Shown piece by piece: positions 1 through 6,487 of a DNA stretch of 64,000 nucleotides. The notes under the pieces were generated by a model. It worked only from the letters and a program-made list of their open reading frames with translations, did no database searches and was not told the origin of the DNA. The stretch covers positions 41,064 to 105,063 of the forward strand of contig JAFLBR010000017.1 in NCBI GenBank assembly GCA_017303795.1. Reading direction: 5' to 3'. Made by a program: the position numbers and the translations under genes. This DNA is from Cytophagales bacterium. Lineage in GTDB: Bacteria > Bacteroidota > Bacteroidia > Cytophagales > Cyclobacteriaceae. Position 1 is the stretch's first letter. Every line of letters starts with the position of its first letter.

Positions 1-236
1 TGTACTTCATCAAAGCAAACAAGCTTACCGTGGTGTTGTGCCAGAAACAACGAGGGGTCATTTAGTTTTACCCGGTCTTCCGGATCTTCCAGATCGATAT
101 ACACGGCTCCTTTTACTGTGGCAATTATACTTTTGGCAAGAGTAGATTTACCACATTGCCGCGGGCCTGTAATGGCTACAGCCGGAAAGTGCCGTAAGTA
201 TTTACGAATTTCTTTTTCCTTGTCCCGCGTTATCAT
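1..236 (-). CDS. AAA ATPase (AAA_14/DUF4143 type), 3' end outside window
   Basis: About 78 N-terminal residues are visible. They carry a Walker A P-loop (GPRQCGKST, about residues 19-27) and, after a YIDLEDPEDRVKLNDPSLF stretch, the beginning of a Walker B-like segment (LVCFDEV). This order is typical of the archaeal/bacterial AAA_14 ATPases that carry a C-terminal DUF4143 domain; they bind ATP, but their cellular role is mostly unknown and many look mobile. The ATG at 236 directly follows a good TAnnTTTG promoter element, so the message may be leaderless. The C-terminal DUF4143 half cannot be checked because the gene leaves the window. Confidence 0.85.
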   Translation of the reverse strand, partial: MITRDKEKEIRKYLRHFPAVAITGPRQCGKSTLAKSIIATVKGAVYIDLEDPEDRVKLNDPSLFLAQHHGKLVCFDEV

Positions 237-240
237 GCGG

Positions 241-269
241 CAAATATACAAAAAACTGAACCCCGCAAA
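241..269 (-). promoter_or_regulatory. Bacteroidota-type promoter for the AAA ATPase gene
   Basis: On the minus strand TTTG (266-269), 17 bases, then TATATTTG (241-248) match the Bacteroidota consensus TTTG-N17-19-TAnnTTTG exactly. The predicted start of transcription falls at or next to the ATG at 236. The -33 element lies inside the arm of the terminator hairpin of the preceding nth gene. Confidence 0.55.
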
Positions 270-300
270 TTGAAAGTAAAACTTTCAATTTGCGGGGTTC
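250..300 (-). terminator. Rho-independent terminator of nth
   Basis: A perfect 20-bp stem (258-277 with 281-300) with a 3-base loop is followed on the minus strand by a run of six T (250-255). It lies just downstream of the nth stop codon at 325. The stem is symmetrical, but only the minus-strand direction has a clear T run. Confidence 0.8.
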
Positions 301-324
301 GATAAAACTCTAAATTCAGAGATT

Positions 325-963
325 TTATCCTTCGCGTAAAGCTTTCCTTAGGTATTTTTTACAAATCGGGCAGGCCTCCCAATTGTGATTACGAGCCGGG
401 CAATATTCGCGACCGTAATAAATAATCTGAAGATGAGCTTTGTTCCACTTCTTTTCCGGAATTAATCGCTTTAAATCTCTTTCGGTTTGCTCCACACTCT
501 TTCCATTGCTTAATCCCCAGCGGTAAGCCAAACGATGTATGTGTGTATCTACAGGAAAAGCGGGCACCCCAAACCACTGCGTCATCACTACCGATGCTGT
601 TTTATGCCCAACTGCCGGAAGTTCTTCCAGAGCTTCAAAAGTGTTGGGCACTTTACCATTATATTTCTCAATCAGAATTTTAGATAAACCATAAATCCCT
701 TTCGATTTCATGGGTGATAATCCGCAAGGTTTTATAATCTCTCGAATCTCTTCCACTGAAAGTTTCACCATATCAAACGGATTGTCGGCCAGCTTAAAAA
801 GATCGGGTGTAGTTTTATTTACACGTACATCGGTACACTGTGCCGAAAGCAACACCGCAATCAACAACGTGTAAGCATCTTTATGATCGAGTGGCACGGC
901 CGGATTAGGATAAAGTTTATCCAGCGTCTTAATAATGTCGGTAACTTTTTCGGATTTCTTCAT
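325..963 (-). CDS. nth: Endonuclease III (DNA glycosylase/AP lyase)
   Basis: Base-excision repair enzyme that removes oxidised pyrimidines and nicks abasic sites. The 212-residue protein has the helix-hairpin-helix LPAVGHKTASVV with the catalytic Lys121 and the catalytic Asp139 in PVDTH, aligning with Lys120/Asp138 of the E. coli enzyme. The C-terminal iron-sulfur motif is unusual: Cys188, Cys198 and Cys201 are present with spacing C-x9-C-x2-C, but the usual fourth cysteine (family pattern C-x6-C-x2-C-x5-C) is absent. An in-frame TTG at 975 could extend it by four residues, but that codon lies inside a repeat element, so the ATG at 963 is preferred. Followed by a strong terminator. Confidence 0.95.
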   Translation of the reverse strand: MKKSEKVTDIIKTLDKLYPNPAVPLDHKDAYTLLIAVLLSAQCTDVRVNKTTPDLFKLADNPFDMVKLSVEEIREIIKPCGLSPMKSKGIYGLSKILIEKYNGKVPNTFEALEELPAVGHKTASVVMTQWFGVPAFPVDTHIHRLAYRWGLSNGKSVEQTERDLKRLIPEKKWNKAHLQIIYYGREYCPARNHNWEACPICKKYLRKALREG

Positions 964-966
964 AAA

Positions 967-1049
967 AGGCTTCAAGCCTCAAGCTTTAGGCTACAAGCAG
1001 CAAGTGTTTACGAATTCACTTGCAGCTTATGGCTTGCGGCTTGCAGCCT
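967..1049. repeat. Intergenic imperfect palindrome built from GCTTGCAAG-like words
   Basis: Left half 967-1006 and right half 1017-1049 are inverted relatives with a 10-base loop. The outer 18 bases (967-984 against 1032-1049) match at 16 positions and the inner GCAAGTG/CACTTGC pair is perfect. Inside each half the words caagc and ggct recur with drift. It fills the whole gap between the namZ-like gene and nth and overlaps the namZ-like stop codon. It is one of several such elements in the window, each with its own word. Confidence 0.7.
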
Positions 1050-2220
1050 ATTGATACAACACATATTTATTTCTGATCACTTTATATTTCTCGAGATCAT
1101 TTTTCCAGCTATTTCGAATCTGTTCTTCGGTAAGCCCGTCTTTTATCTGTTGTTTTAATTTAGTTGAGCCGGCCAGAATATCGAAGTAGGGAATGAAAAA
1201 CTTTTCCTTATCGGGATAGAGCGCATATATTTTTAAGACATACGATAGATCAATTTTACGTGCCGGTGTGTCGTTTCGCAGGTCAATACCGTAACACAAT
1301 TTATTTTCGTGCGGAGGTTTTACAGCTACGCCTTTGATGGTAACTGGTGTAAATGTAAAGGTCAGGTCTTTTAATTCGGGGGCACCCAATACCTGAAACG
1401 GAAATGGTGTGCCGCGTCCCAGACTTATGTTGGTGCCTTCAAACAAACAGATGGATGGATAAAGTTGTATCGCTTGATTGTTAGGTAAGTTTGGGGATGG
1501 ACCAACGGGTAATAGATAAGGTTCGCCATGCTTCCAGTTTTTTACCGGAATAATTTCAATGTCGCACTTTACTTTATTCAAAAGCCAGCCTTCGCCATTT
1601 AATAACTGTGCAAGTTCACCCACTGTTAATCCATGCGCCATGGGTATGGTGTGCATGGCCACAAATGATTTTAAGGCTTTATCGTTCATGGGGCCATCTA
1701 CAAAATCGTTCGGGTTGGGCCTATCAAGAATAATCATTTTTTTATTCGATTCGGCACAGGCCTCCATTACATAGTGCATAGTACCGATGTAGGTATAAAA
1801 ACGAGTGCCCACATCCTGAATGTCAAACACCACTACATCTACATCGGCCAATTGTTGTGCGGTTGGTTTTTTATTTTTTCCGTAAAGAGAAATTAACGCA
1901 ATACCGGTTTTAACATCCACACTATCATTTACCAGTTCACCATCGGCTGCGTTTCCGCGAAAGCCATGTTCGGGGCCAAAAATTTTTACAACGTTCACGC
2001 CAAGGCTTTTAAGGGAATCGGCCAGGTGGGTTTTGCCGATGAGGGAAGTATGGTTCACCGTAAGGGCAACGCGTTTGTTTTTTAGTTTAGGGAGCAGCGT
2101 ATTAATTTGGTCAGCTCCCGTAAGGATGGGCGGTTTGGCTGTAGCTTTTTCCTGCGTAGGTTGTGCTTTGCACGAAACCATTGTGAACAAAACGAGAACG
2201 AATACCAATAACCTGATCAT
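1048..2220 (-). CDS. namZ: Exo-beta-N-acetylmuramidase NamZ-like lipoprotein (DUF1343)
   Basis: The 390-residue protein has a lipoprotein signal ending at Cys17 (LFTMVSC), so it is probably anchored in the periplasm or outer membrane. The body is a full DUF1343 domain. Members of this family (NamZ, formerly YbbC) release N-acetylmuramic acid from the non-reducing ends of peptidoglycan fragments. The conserved FGPEHGFRG motif with the candidate catalytic Glu84 and the DIQDVGTRFYTYI segment are intact. The specific activity is inferred from the family. It ends in the palindromic element before nth; the divergent neighbour is an ABC permease. Confidence 0.88.
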   Translation of the reverse strand: MIRLLVFVLVLFTMVSCKAQPTQEKATAKPPILTGADQINTLLPKLKNKRVALTVNHTSLIGKTHLADSLKSLGVNVVKIFGPEHGFRGNAADGELVNDSVDVKTGIALISLYGKNKKPTAQQLADVDVVVFDIQDVGTRFYTYIGTMHYVMEACAESNKKMIILDRPNPNDFVDGPMNDKALKSFVAMHTIPMAHGLTVGELAQLLNGEGWLLNKVKCDIEIIPVKNWKHGEPYLLPVGPSPNLPNNQAIQLYPSICLFEGTNISLGRGTPFPFQVLGAPELKDLTFTFTPVTIKGVAVKPPHENKLCYGIDLRNDTPARKIDLSYVLKIYALYPDKEKFFIPYFDILAGSTKLKQQIKDGLTEEQIRNSWKNDLEKYKVIRNKYVLYQ

Positions 2221-2262
2221 TTCTTTTTATTTTGGCGAAAGTATAAAATTAAGAATTAGTCG

Positions 2263-3627
2263 GTGCTTTCCCGTTTCATCGCTCAAAGAATCCGCCACGC
2301 GCAAGGCAATAGTTTTGCTTCTGTTATTCATAAAATAGCAGTGGCCAGTATTGCCATTGGGTTAGCTGCCGCCATCATATCGTTTTTAATTATGCAGGGG
2401 TTTCAGGCTGCGGTTAAAGACAAAATCTACAGCTTTAGCAACCACTTGTTGATTACACGGTTTACCATGAACAACTCGGTGGAAGAACAACCTTTTGACT
2501 ACCGGATAGAGTTATACAAAAACCCGCAGCAGTTTCCGTTTGTAACGCACGTGCAGGAGTATGCCCACAAAGCCGGGCTTGTAAAAACCGATGATGAAGT
2601 TCTGGGAATTGTATTTAAAGGCGTGGGCCAGAGTTTTAATACCGAAAGTTTCAACCCGAATTTACTGGAAGGCAGGTTTATTCATTTTTCGGATTCAGCG
2701 TACGCCAATGAAGTGGTGATAAGTAAAGTAATTGCCGATAAAATAAATGCCAAAGTAGGCGATCAACTTACCATTCATTTTTTTCAGAACCCACCACGCT
2801 TCCGCAGATTGGTTGTTGTGGGAATTTATGAAACCAACTTGTCGGATTACTTTGACAGCAAAGTTATACTGGGAGATATTGGTTTGGTTCAACGCCTTAA
2901 CGATTGGGCACCACACGAAGCTGGTGGTTTAGAAATTCAGGTTAACCTGAATCATTTCAATACACTTTCGCTTTGGCGCGAAGATTTTTCCGCATACGCT
3001 GAGTATGCACATGAAGCCATCTTCAACAATCCTGAAATTGATAATCCACAACTTGCCTATTGGGGCGCCCTCTACGATTACCAGTTTAACTTTGATCGGG
3101 CGGCATTAGAATCGGCCGCAAGGCAAATAGGCGATTCGATGGATTATGATTTGTATATTGAAACCGTACGCGATAAATACATTCAGGTATTTGAATGGCT
3201 CGATTTGATTAAACGTCAGGTAAAAATTCTGTTAGTGATAATATTGGTGGTGGTGTGTGTGAATATGATTTCGGTGATTTTAATTTTAGTAATGGAACGC
3301 ACACCCATGGTTGGAATTCTAAAAGCAATGGGTGCTAAAAATCAATTGGTACGAAATGTCTTTTTACAAAGCGGAATAAATTTAATTGGGCGAGGTTTAG
3401 TGTGGGGCAATGCTATTGGTTTGGGTTTATGTTTTTTACAGTATAAGTTTAAGTTCATTGCACTTAACCCACACGACTATTATATGGAGTATGTACCGGT
3501 GCAATGGGGCTGGGATACCGTACTGATTTTGAATGCCATTGTGTTTGGCACCGTGCTTACCGTTCTGCTCTTACCAACATTGTATATCTCGCGCATTAAT
3601 CCCATTCAGGCCATCCGGTTTGATTGA
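2263..3627 (+). CDS. FtsX-like ABC transporter permease (LolC/LolE or MacB type)
   Basis: The 454-residue inner-membrane protein has one N-terminal membrane helix (about residues 25-47), a large periplasmic domain (MacB_PCD-like, about 50-310) and three C-terminal helices forming an FtsX domain that ends NPIQAIRFD, typical for this family. Such permeases work with an ATP-binding partner to extract lipoproteins or move other substrates mechanically across the periplasm. No ATPase gene is adjacent, so the partner must lie elsewhere. The start is GTG at 2263; no in-frame ATG lies between it and the divergent gene. The 42-base gap to the namZ-like gene must hold both promoters. Confidence 0.88.
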   Translation: MLSRFIAQRIRHAQGNSFASVIHKIAVASIAIGLAAAIISFLIMQGFQAAVKDKIYSFSNHLLITRFTMNNSVEEQPFDYRIELYKNPQQFPFVTHVQEYAHKAGLVKTDDEVLGIVFKGVGQSFNTESFNPNLLEGRFIHFSDSAYANEVVISKVIADKINAKVGDQLTIHFFQNPPRFRRLVVVGIYETNLSDYFDSKVILGDIGLVQRLNDWAPHEAGGLEIQVNLNHFNTLSLWREDFSAYAEYAHEAIFNNPEIDNPQLAYWGALYDYQFNFDRAALESAARQIGDSMDYDLYIETVRDKYIQVFEWLDLIKRQVKILLVIILVVVCVNMISVILILVMERTPMVGILKAMGAKNQLVRNVFLQSGINLIGRGLVWGNAIGLGLCFLQYKFKFIALNPHDYYMEYVPVQWGWDTVLILNAIVFGTVLTVLLLPTLYISRINPIQAIRFD

Positions 3628-3790
3628 TTTTTCCACAATCTGTAGAATTGCTCCACACTTTTGTTGATACAGATCTAATGGTCTGAAAAAACTATCAACT
3701 GATTTTCAACAAGTTAGGCTTTAAGTTTCCCCTTATTTTGGTTTAGCCAAATGTTTGCAATACCCCACGCAAAACAAAAACGAAACAACC

Positions 3791-4540
3791 ATGAAAGCTC
3801 AAATCATCCTAGGCGTAGTTGCCGCTTCTTTCTTTGCCAGTTGCAATGTAAAGGAGAATGAAGAATTGAAGGCTCGTGTAGTTACCCTTGAAGAAGAACT
3901 AAAGGAAACACAAAAGTCAGCCGATCAATTACAACAGGTAAGTGTTATGCTCGATTCAATCGAAGCAAACCGCACTTTGTTAAACGAAGGGTTAATAGAA
4001 GGTACTAACTATACCGACTACTCAACCCGTATGAAAAATCTGCACGCCTATATTAAAGACACGCAGGTTAAATTAAACGATCTGGAAACTTCTTTAAAGA
4101 AGTCAAAGTCAAATGCATCGGCTTATACTAAAATGGTTACTAAACTAAAGGCCGACCTTGAAGCCAGCACCACACAAGTAGCTTTGTTACAAGCTGAGGT
4201 TGAGAAGTTCAGAATTGAAAACCAGGCTATGGCAGTTACACTTGTTCAGAAAGACTCGGTGTTGAACAGCAATGCTGAGGTTATCAAAGTAAAAGAATCT
4301 GACATTGTAGCATTGGAGACTAAAGTAAAAGACATCTCTACACAGTCTACTACAACCCAGGCCGATCTGTTATATGCACAAGGTCAGGCATTGGAAACTG
4401 CGGCAGCCCGCACAAAGTTGGCTCCTCGTAAGAAAAAAGATACACAGCGTGAGGCGCTTGAATTATACAAACTCTCTTACTCTCTTGGAAAGCAAGAGGC
4501 GAAAGCAAAGATTGATGAGTTAGAGAAAGTGGTTGGCTAA
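3791..4540 (+). CDS. Coiled-coil lipoprotein of unknown function
   Basis: I do not recognise a named family. The 249-residue product starts with a lipoprotein signal (VVAASFFASC, Cys at about residue 17) and is then almost entirely heptad-rich, charged helix (ELKARVVTLEEELKETQ and similar up to about residue 200), so it should form a long periplasmic coiled coil. The C-terminal 40 residues, with AARTKLAPRKKKDTQREALELY, look like a short helical repeat. An upstream in-frame ATG at 3755 would put 12 polar residues before the signal peptide, so 3791 is chosen. It is a single-gene unit with a strong terminator. Confidence 0.85.
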   Translation: MKAQIILGVVAASFFASCNVKENEELKARVVTLEEELKETQKSADQLQQVSVMLDSIEANRTLLNEGLIEGTNYTDYSTRMKNLHAYIKDTQVKLNDLETSLKKSKSNASAYTKMVTKLKADLEASTTQVALLQAEVEKFRIENQAMAVTLVQKDSVLNSNAEVIKVKESDIVALETKVKDISTQSTTTQADLLYAQGQALETAAARTKLAPRKKKDTQREALELYKLSYSLGKQEAKAKIDELEKVVG

Positions 4541-4562
4541 ATGTGGGGTTGGCCGGCCACGG

Positions 4563-4596
4563 CCCACCGGGTGTATGCCCGGTGGGTTTTTGTTTT
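4563..4596 (+). terminator. Rho-independent terminator of the coiled-coil lipoprotein gene
   Basis: Perfect 9-bp stem CCCACCGGG (4563-4571) with CCCGGTGGG (4578-4586), loop TGTATG, followed by TTTTTGTTTT. Confidence 0.9.
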
Positions 4597-4629
4597 AGCA
4601 GGTGAGTTTAATTGTAGTGATAAATCAAC

Positions 4630-4662
4630 ACATTGCTGAATGTATCGCCACACAATGTGTGG
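4630..4662. promoter_or_regulatory. Two palindromes upstream of a sigma-54 promoter (candidate activator sites)
   Basis: ACATT-GCTG-AATGT (4630-4643) and CCACACA-A-TGTGTGG (4648-4662) are perfect inverted repeats. They lie about 90 to 115 bases upstream of the predicted start of the sigma-54 promoter at 4724, the usual distance for binding sites of NtrC-type activators. Such an activator is encoded 0.5 kb downstream. Binding is inferred. Confidence 0.45.
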
Positions 4663-4723
4663 TGTAAAAAAAGCAAAACATCTATTACAGTGTAGAATCA
4701 ACGATTTGGATTATTGATACTGG

Positions 4724-4740
4724 TTGGCACAGGAATAGCG
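4724..4740 (+). promoter_or_regulatory. Sigma-54 (-24/-12) promoter
   Basis: TTGGCACAGGAATAGCG fits the sigma-54 consensus YTGGCACGrNNNTTGCW, with the invariant GG (4726-4727) and GC (4738-4739) separated by exactly ten bases. Transcription would start near 4751, giving a leader of about 35 bases before the ATG at 4785. Confidence 0.65.
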
Positions 4741-4784
4741 TGATGAATTGGTATAACTAATTGTTCAACTTAAAACCAAAAGTC

Positions 4785-5078
4785 ATGAAAAAAGTAGTTG
4801 CAATCCTTTCGCTTGTGTTGTTTGCAGGTGCTATGCAAACCACGTTCGCAGTAACCTCTTCATCTGTTGCTATCGAGTTACAAGATGAGTTGGTAAAAAT
4901 TACCACCGATGAACTTCCCGATGCGGTAAAACAAACGCTGGCTTCAGCCGATTATCAGGGCTGGGCAGTGGAAGAGGCTTATCACAACAAGACAAAAGAT
5001 CATTATGAACTGAAGGTGAAGAAAGAAGCCGAAACCAAAACCCTGAAGTTTAGTAAAGATGGTAAGGAGATTAAGTAA
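4785..5078 (+). CDS. Small secreted PepSY-like protein
   Basis: The 97-residue product has an N-terminal signal peptide (VVAILSLVLFAGAMQTTFA) and a single PepSY-like domain with the features ELPDAVKQTLA and YELKVKKEAETKTLKFSKDGKEI, as in the PepSY-like/DUF2874 proteins common in Bacteroidota. These small periplasmic proteins are thought to bind or inhibit other proteins, but no function is proven. The gene sits behind a sigma-54 promoter and has its own terminator, immediately before a sigma-54 response regulator, so it is a likely target of that regulator. The start at 4785 is the ATG that gives a clean signal peptide. Confidence 0.82.
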   Translation: MKKVVAILSLVLFAGAMQTTFAVTSSSVAIELQDELVKITTDELPDAVKQTLASADYQGWAVEEAYHNKTKDHYELKVKKEAETKTLKFSKDGKEIK

Positions 5079-5103
5079 TTTCACCAACAACCTTTTACAT
5101 AAG

Positions 5104-5132
5104 AGGGCCGGTTAATTCCGGCTTTCTTTTTT
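5104..5132 (+). terminator. Rho-independent terminator of the PepSY-like gene
   Basis: GCCGG (5107-5111) pairs with CCGGC (5118-5122) around TTAATT, extended by wobble pairs, and is followed by TTTCTTTTTT. It separates the PepSY-like gene from the regulator gene at 5144. Confidence 0.7.
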
Positions 5133-5143
5133 ACTTTTAAGTT

Positions 5144-6487
5144 ATGGCTGTACTGCTCATTGAAGATGACCGAACCTTCCAACGTATTCTGGAAGGATTT
5201 TTAGCGAAAAATAAATTCGAGTCGGTGGCTTGTTCCACTGCCAAAGAAGGGCTTGCAGCTGTTTCAAAGCAAGACTTTGAATTAGTGTTGTTGGATTACC
5301 GTTTGCCGGATGGCACGGGTATGGAAGTGTTAGAACAAATTAAACACAACCATCCGCAGTTGCCCGTCATCATCATGACGAGTTATTCGGATATCCGCAC
5401 CGCAGTAAAAGCCATGAAAGCTGGTGCGTTTGAATACATTACAAAACCCGTAAACCCCGATGAACTTTTATTGCTAATCAAATCGGCACTTTCAAAACCA
5501 ACTAAGTCAGAAAAAACGGCTTCAGTAAGTCAACCCCAGTTTGTTGTGGGTAGTAGCGACATCGCGCGGCAACTTCAACAACAGATTAGCCTCGTGGCCC
5601 CAACAAATCTGTCTGTTATCATTCAAGGCGAAAGTGGTACTGGAAAAGAGCAGGTGGCACGTTCCATTCATCAACTCAGTACGCGTTCGCAAAAACCATT
5701 TGTGGCTGTGGATTGTGGAGCACTTTCAAAAGAGTTAGCGGCCAGCGAATTGTTTGGCTATGCGAAAGGTGCATTTACGGGCGCTTTGCGCGATAAGGAA
5801 GGTCAGTTTGTAGCTGCCGATGGTGGTACATTGTTTCTGGATGAAGTAGGCAATCTTTCGTATGAAGTGCAGGTAAAATTGTTGCGAGCCATTCAGGAAC
5901 GTATTGTGCAGCCCTTGGGAACAACAAAACAAATTCAGGTTGATGTAAGGATTATTACGGCAACAAACGATGACTTACATGAGCAATCCAAAAATGGCAT
6001 GTTCCGAGAAGATCTATATTATAGATTAAATGAATTTAAACTTCATGTACCGGCCTTGCGTAACCGGGCCGATGATTTGCATGAGTTTATGGAATTTTTT
6101 ATGAGCCAGGCTAATGCGGAGTTAGGCCGCACCACAACCGGTTTTAGTACTGAGCTAACTAACTTGTTTCGTAAGTATGATTGGCCCGGCAACTTGCGTG
6201 AAATGAAAAATGTAATTAAGCGTGCCGTGTTGGTAACGGGCGCAGGCGAAATTGGGGTAGCAGCATTGCCACCCGAAATGGTTGATGCCGTAAATAAACC
6301 TACCTTTAATTCAATTAATGAAACCAACACTTACGATCTGAAGGCGATTCAGGAATCGCAAGAGCGCGATTTGATTACCAAAACATTAGCTGAAGTTCGA
6401 TACAACAAATCGAAAGCTGCGCGCTTGCTGAACATCGACCGCAAAACGTTGTATTTGAAAATGGAAAAATACAACATTCAAGGTTAA
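5144..6487 (+). CDS. Sigma-54-dependent response regulator (NtrC/AtoC family)
   Basis: The 447-residue protein has three domains. A receiver domain (about 1-118) carries Asp51 in LLDYRLPDG as the phosphorylation site. A sigma-54 AAA+ domain (about 135-370) has the Walker A GESGTGKE, the sigma-54 contact loop GAFTGA and the Walker B GTLFLDE. A Fis-type HTH lies at the C-terminus (NKSKAARLLNIDRKTLYLKM). It should activate sigma-54 promoters in response to a sensor kinase. The convergent neighbour is a hybrid kinase whose stop codon overlaps this one, and the upstream PepSY-like gene has a sigma-54 promoter, so all three probably form one signalling unit. Confidence 0.96.
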   Translation: MAVLLIEDDRTFQRILEGFLAKNKFESVACSTAKEGLAAVSKQDFELVLLDYRLPDGTGMEVLEQIKHNHPQLPVIIMTSYSDIRTAVKAMKAGAFEYITKPVNPDELLLLIKSALSKPTKSEKTASVSQPQFVVGSSDIARQLQQQISLVAPTNLSVIIQGESGTGKEQVARSIHQLSTRSQKPFVAVDCGALSKELAASELFGYAKGAFTGALRDKEGQFVAADGGTLFLDEVGNLSYEVQVKLLRAIQERIVQPLGTTKQIQVDVRIITATNDDLHEQSKNGMFREDLYYRLNEFKLHVPALRNRADDLHEFMEFFMSQANAELGRTTTGFSTELTNLFRKYDWPGNLREMKNVIKRAVLVTGAGEIGVAALPPEMVDAVNKPTFNSINETNTYDLKAIQESQERDLITKTLAEVRYNKSKAARLLNIDRKTLYLKMEKYNIQG

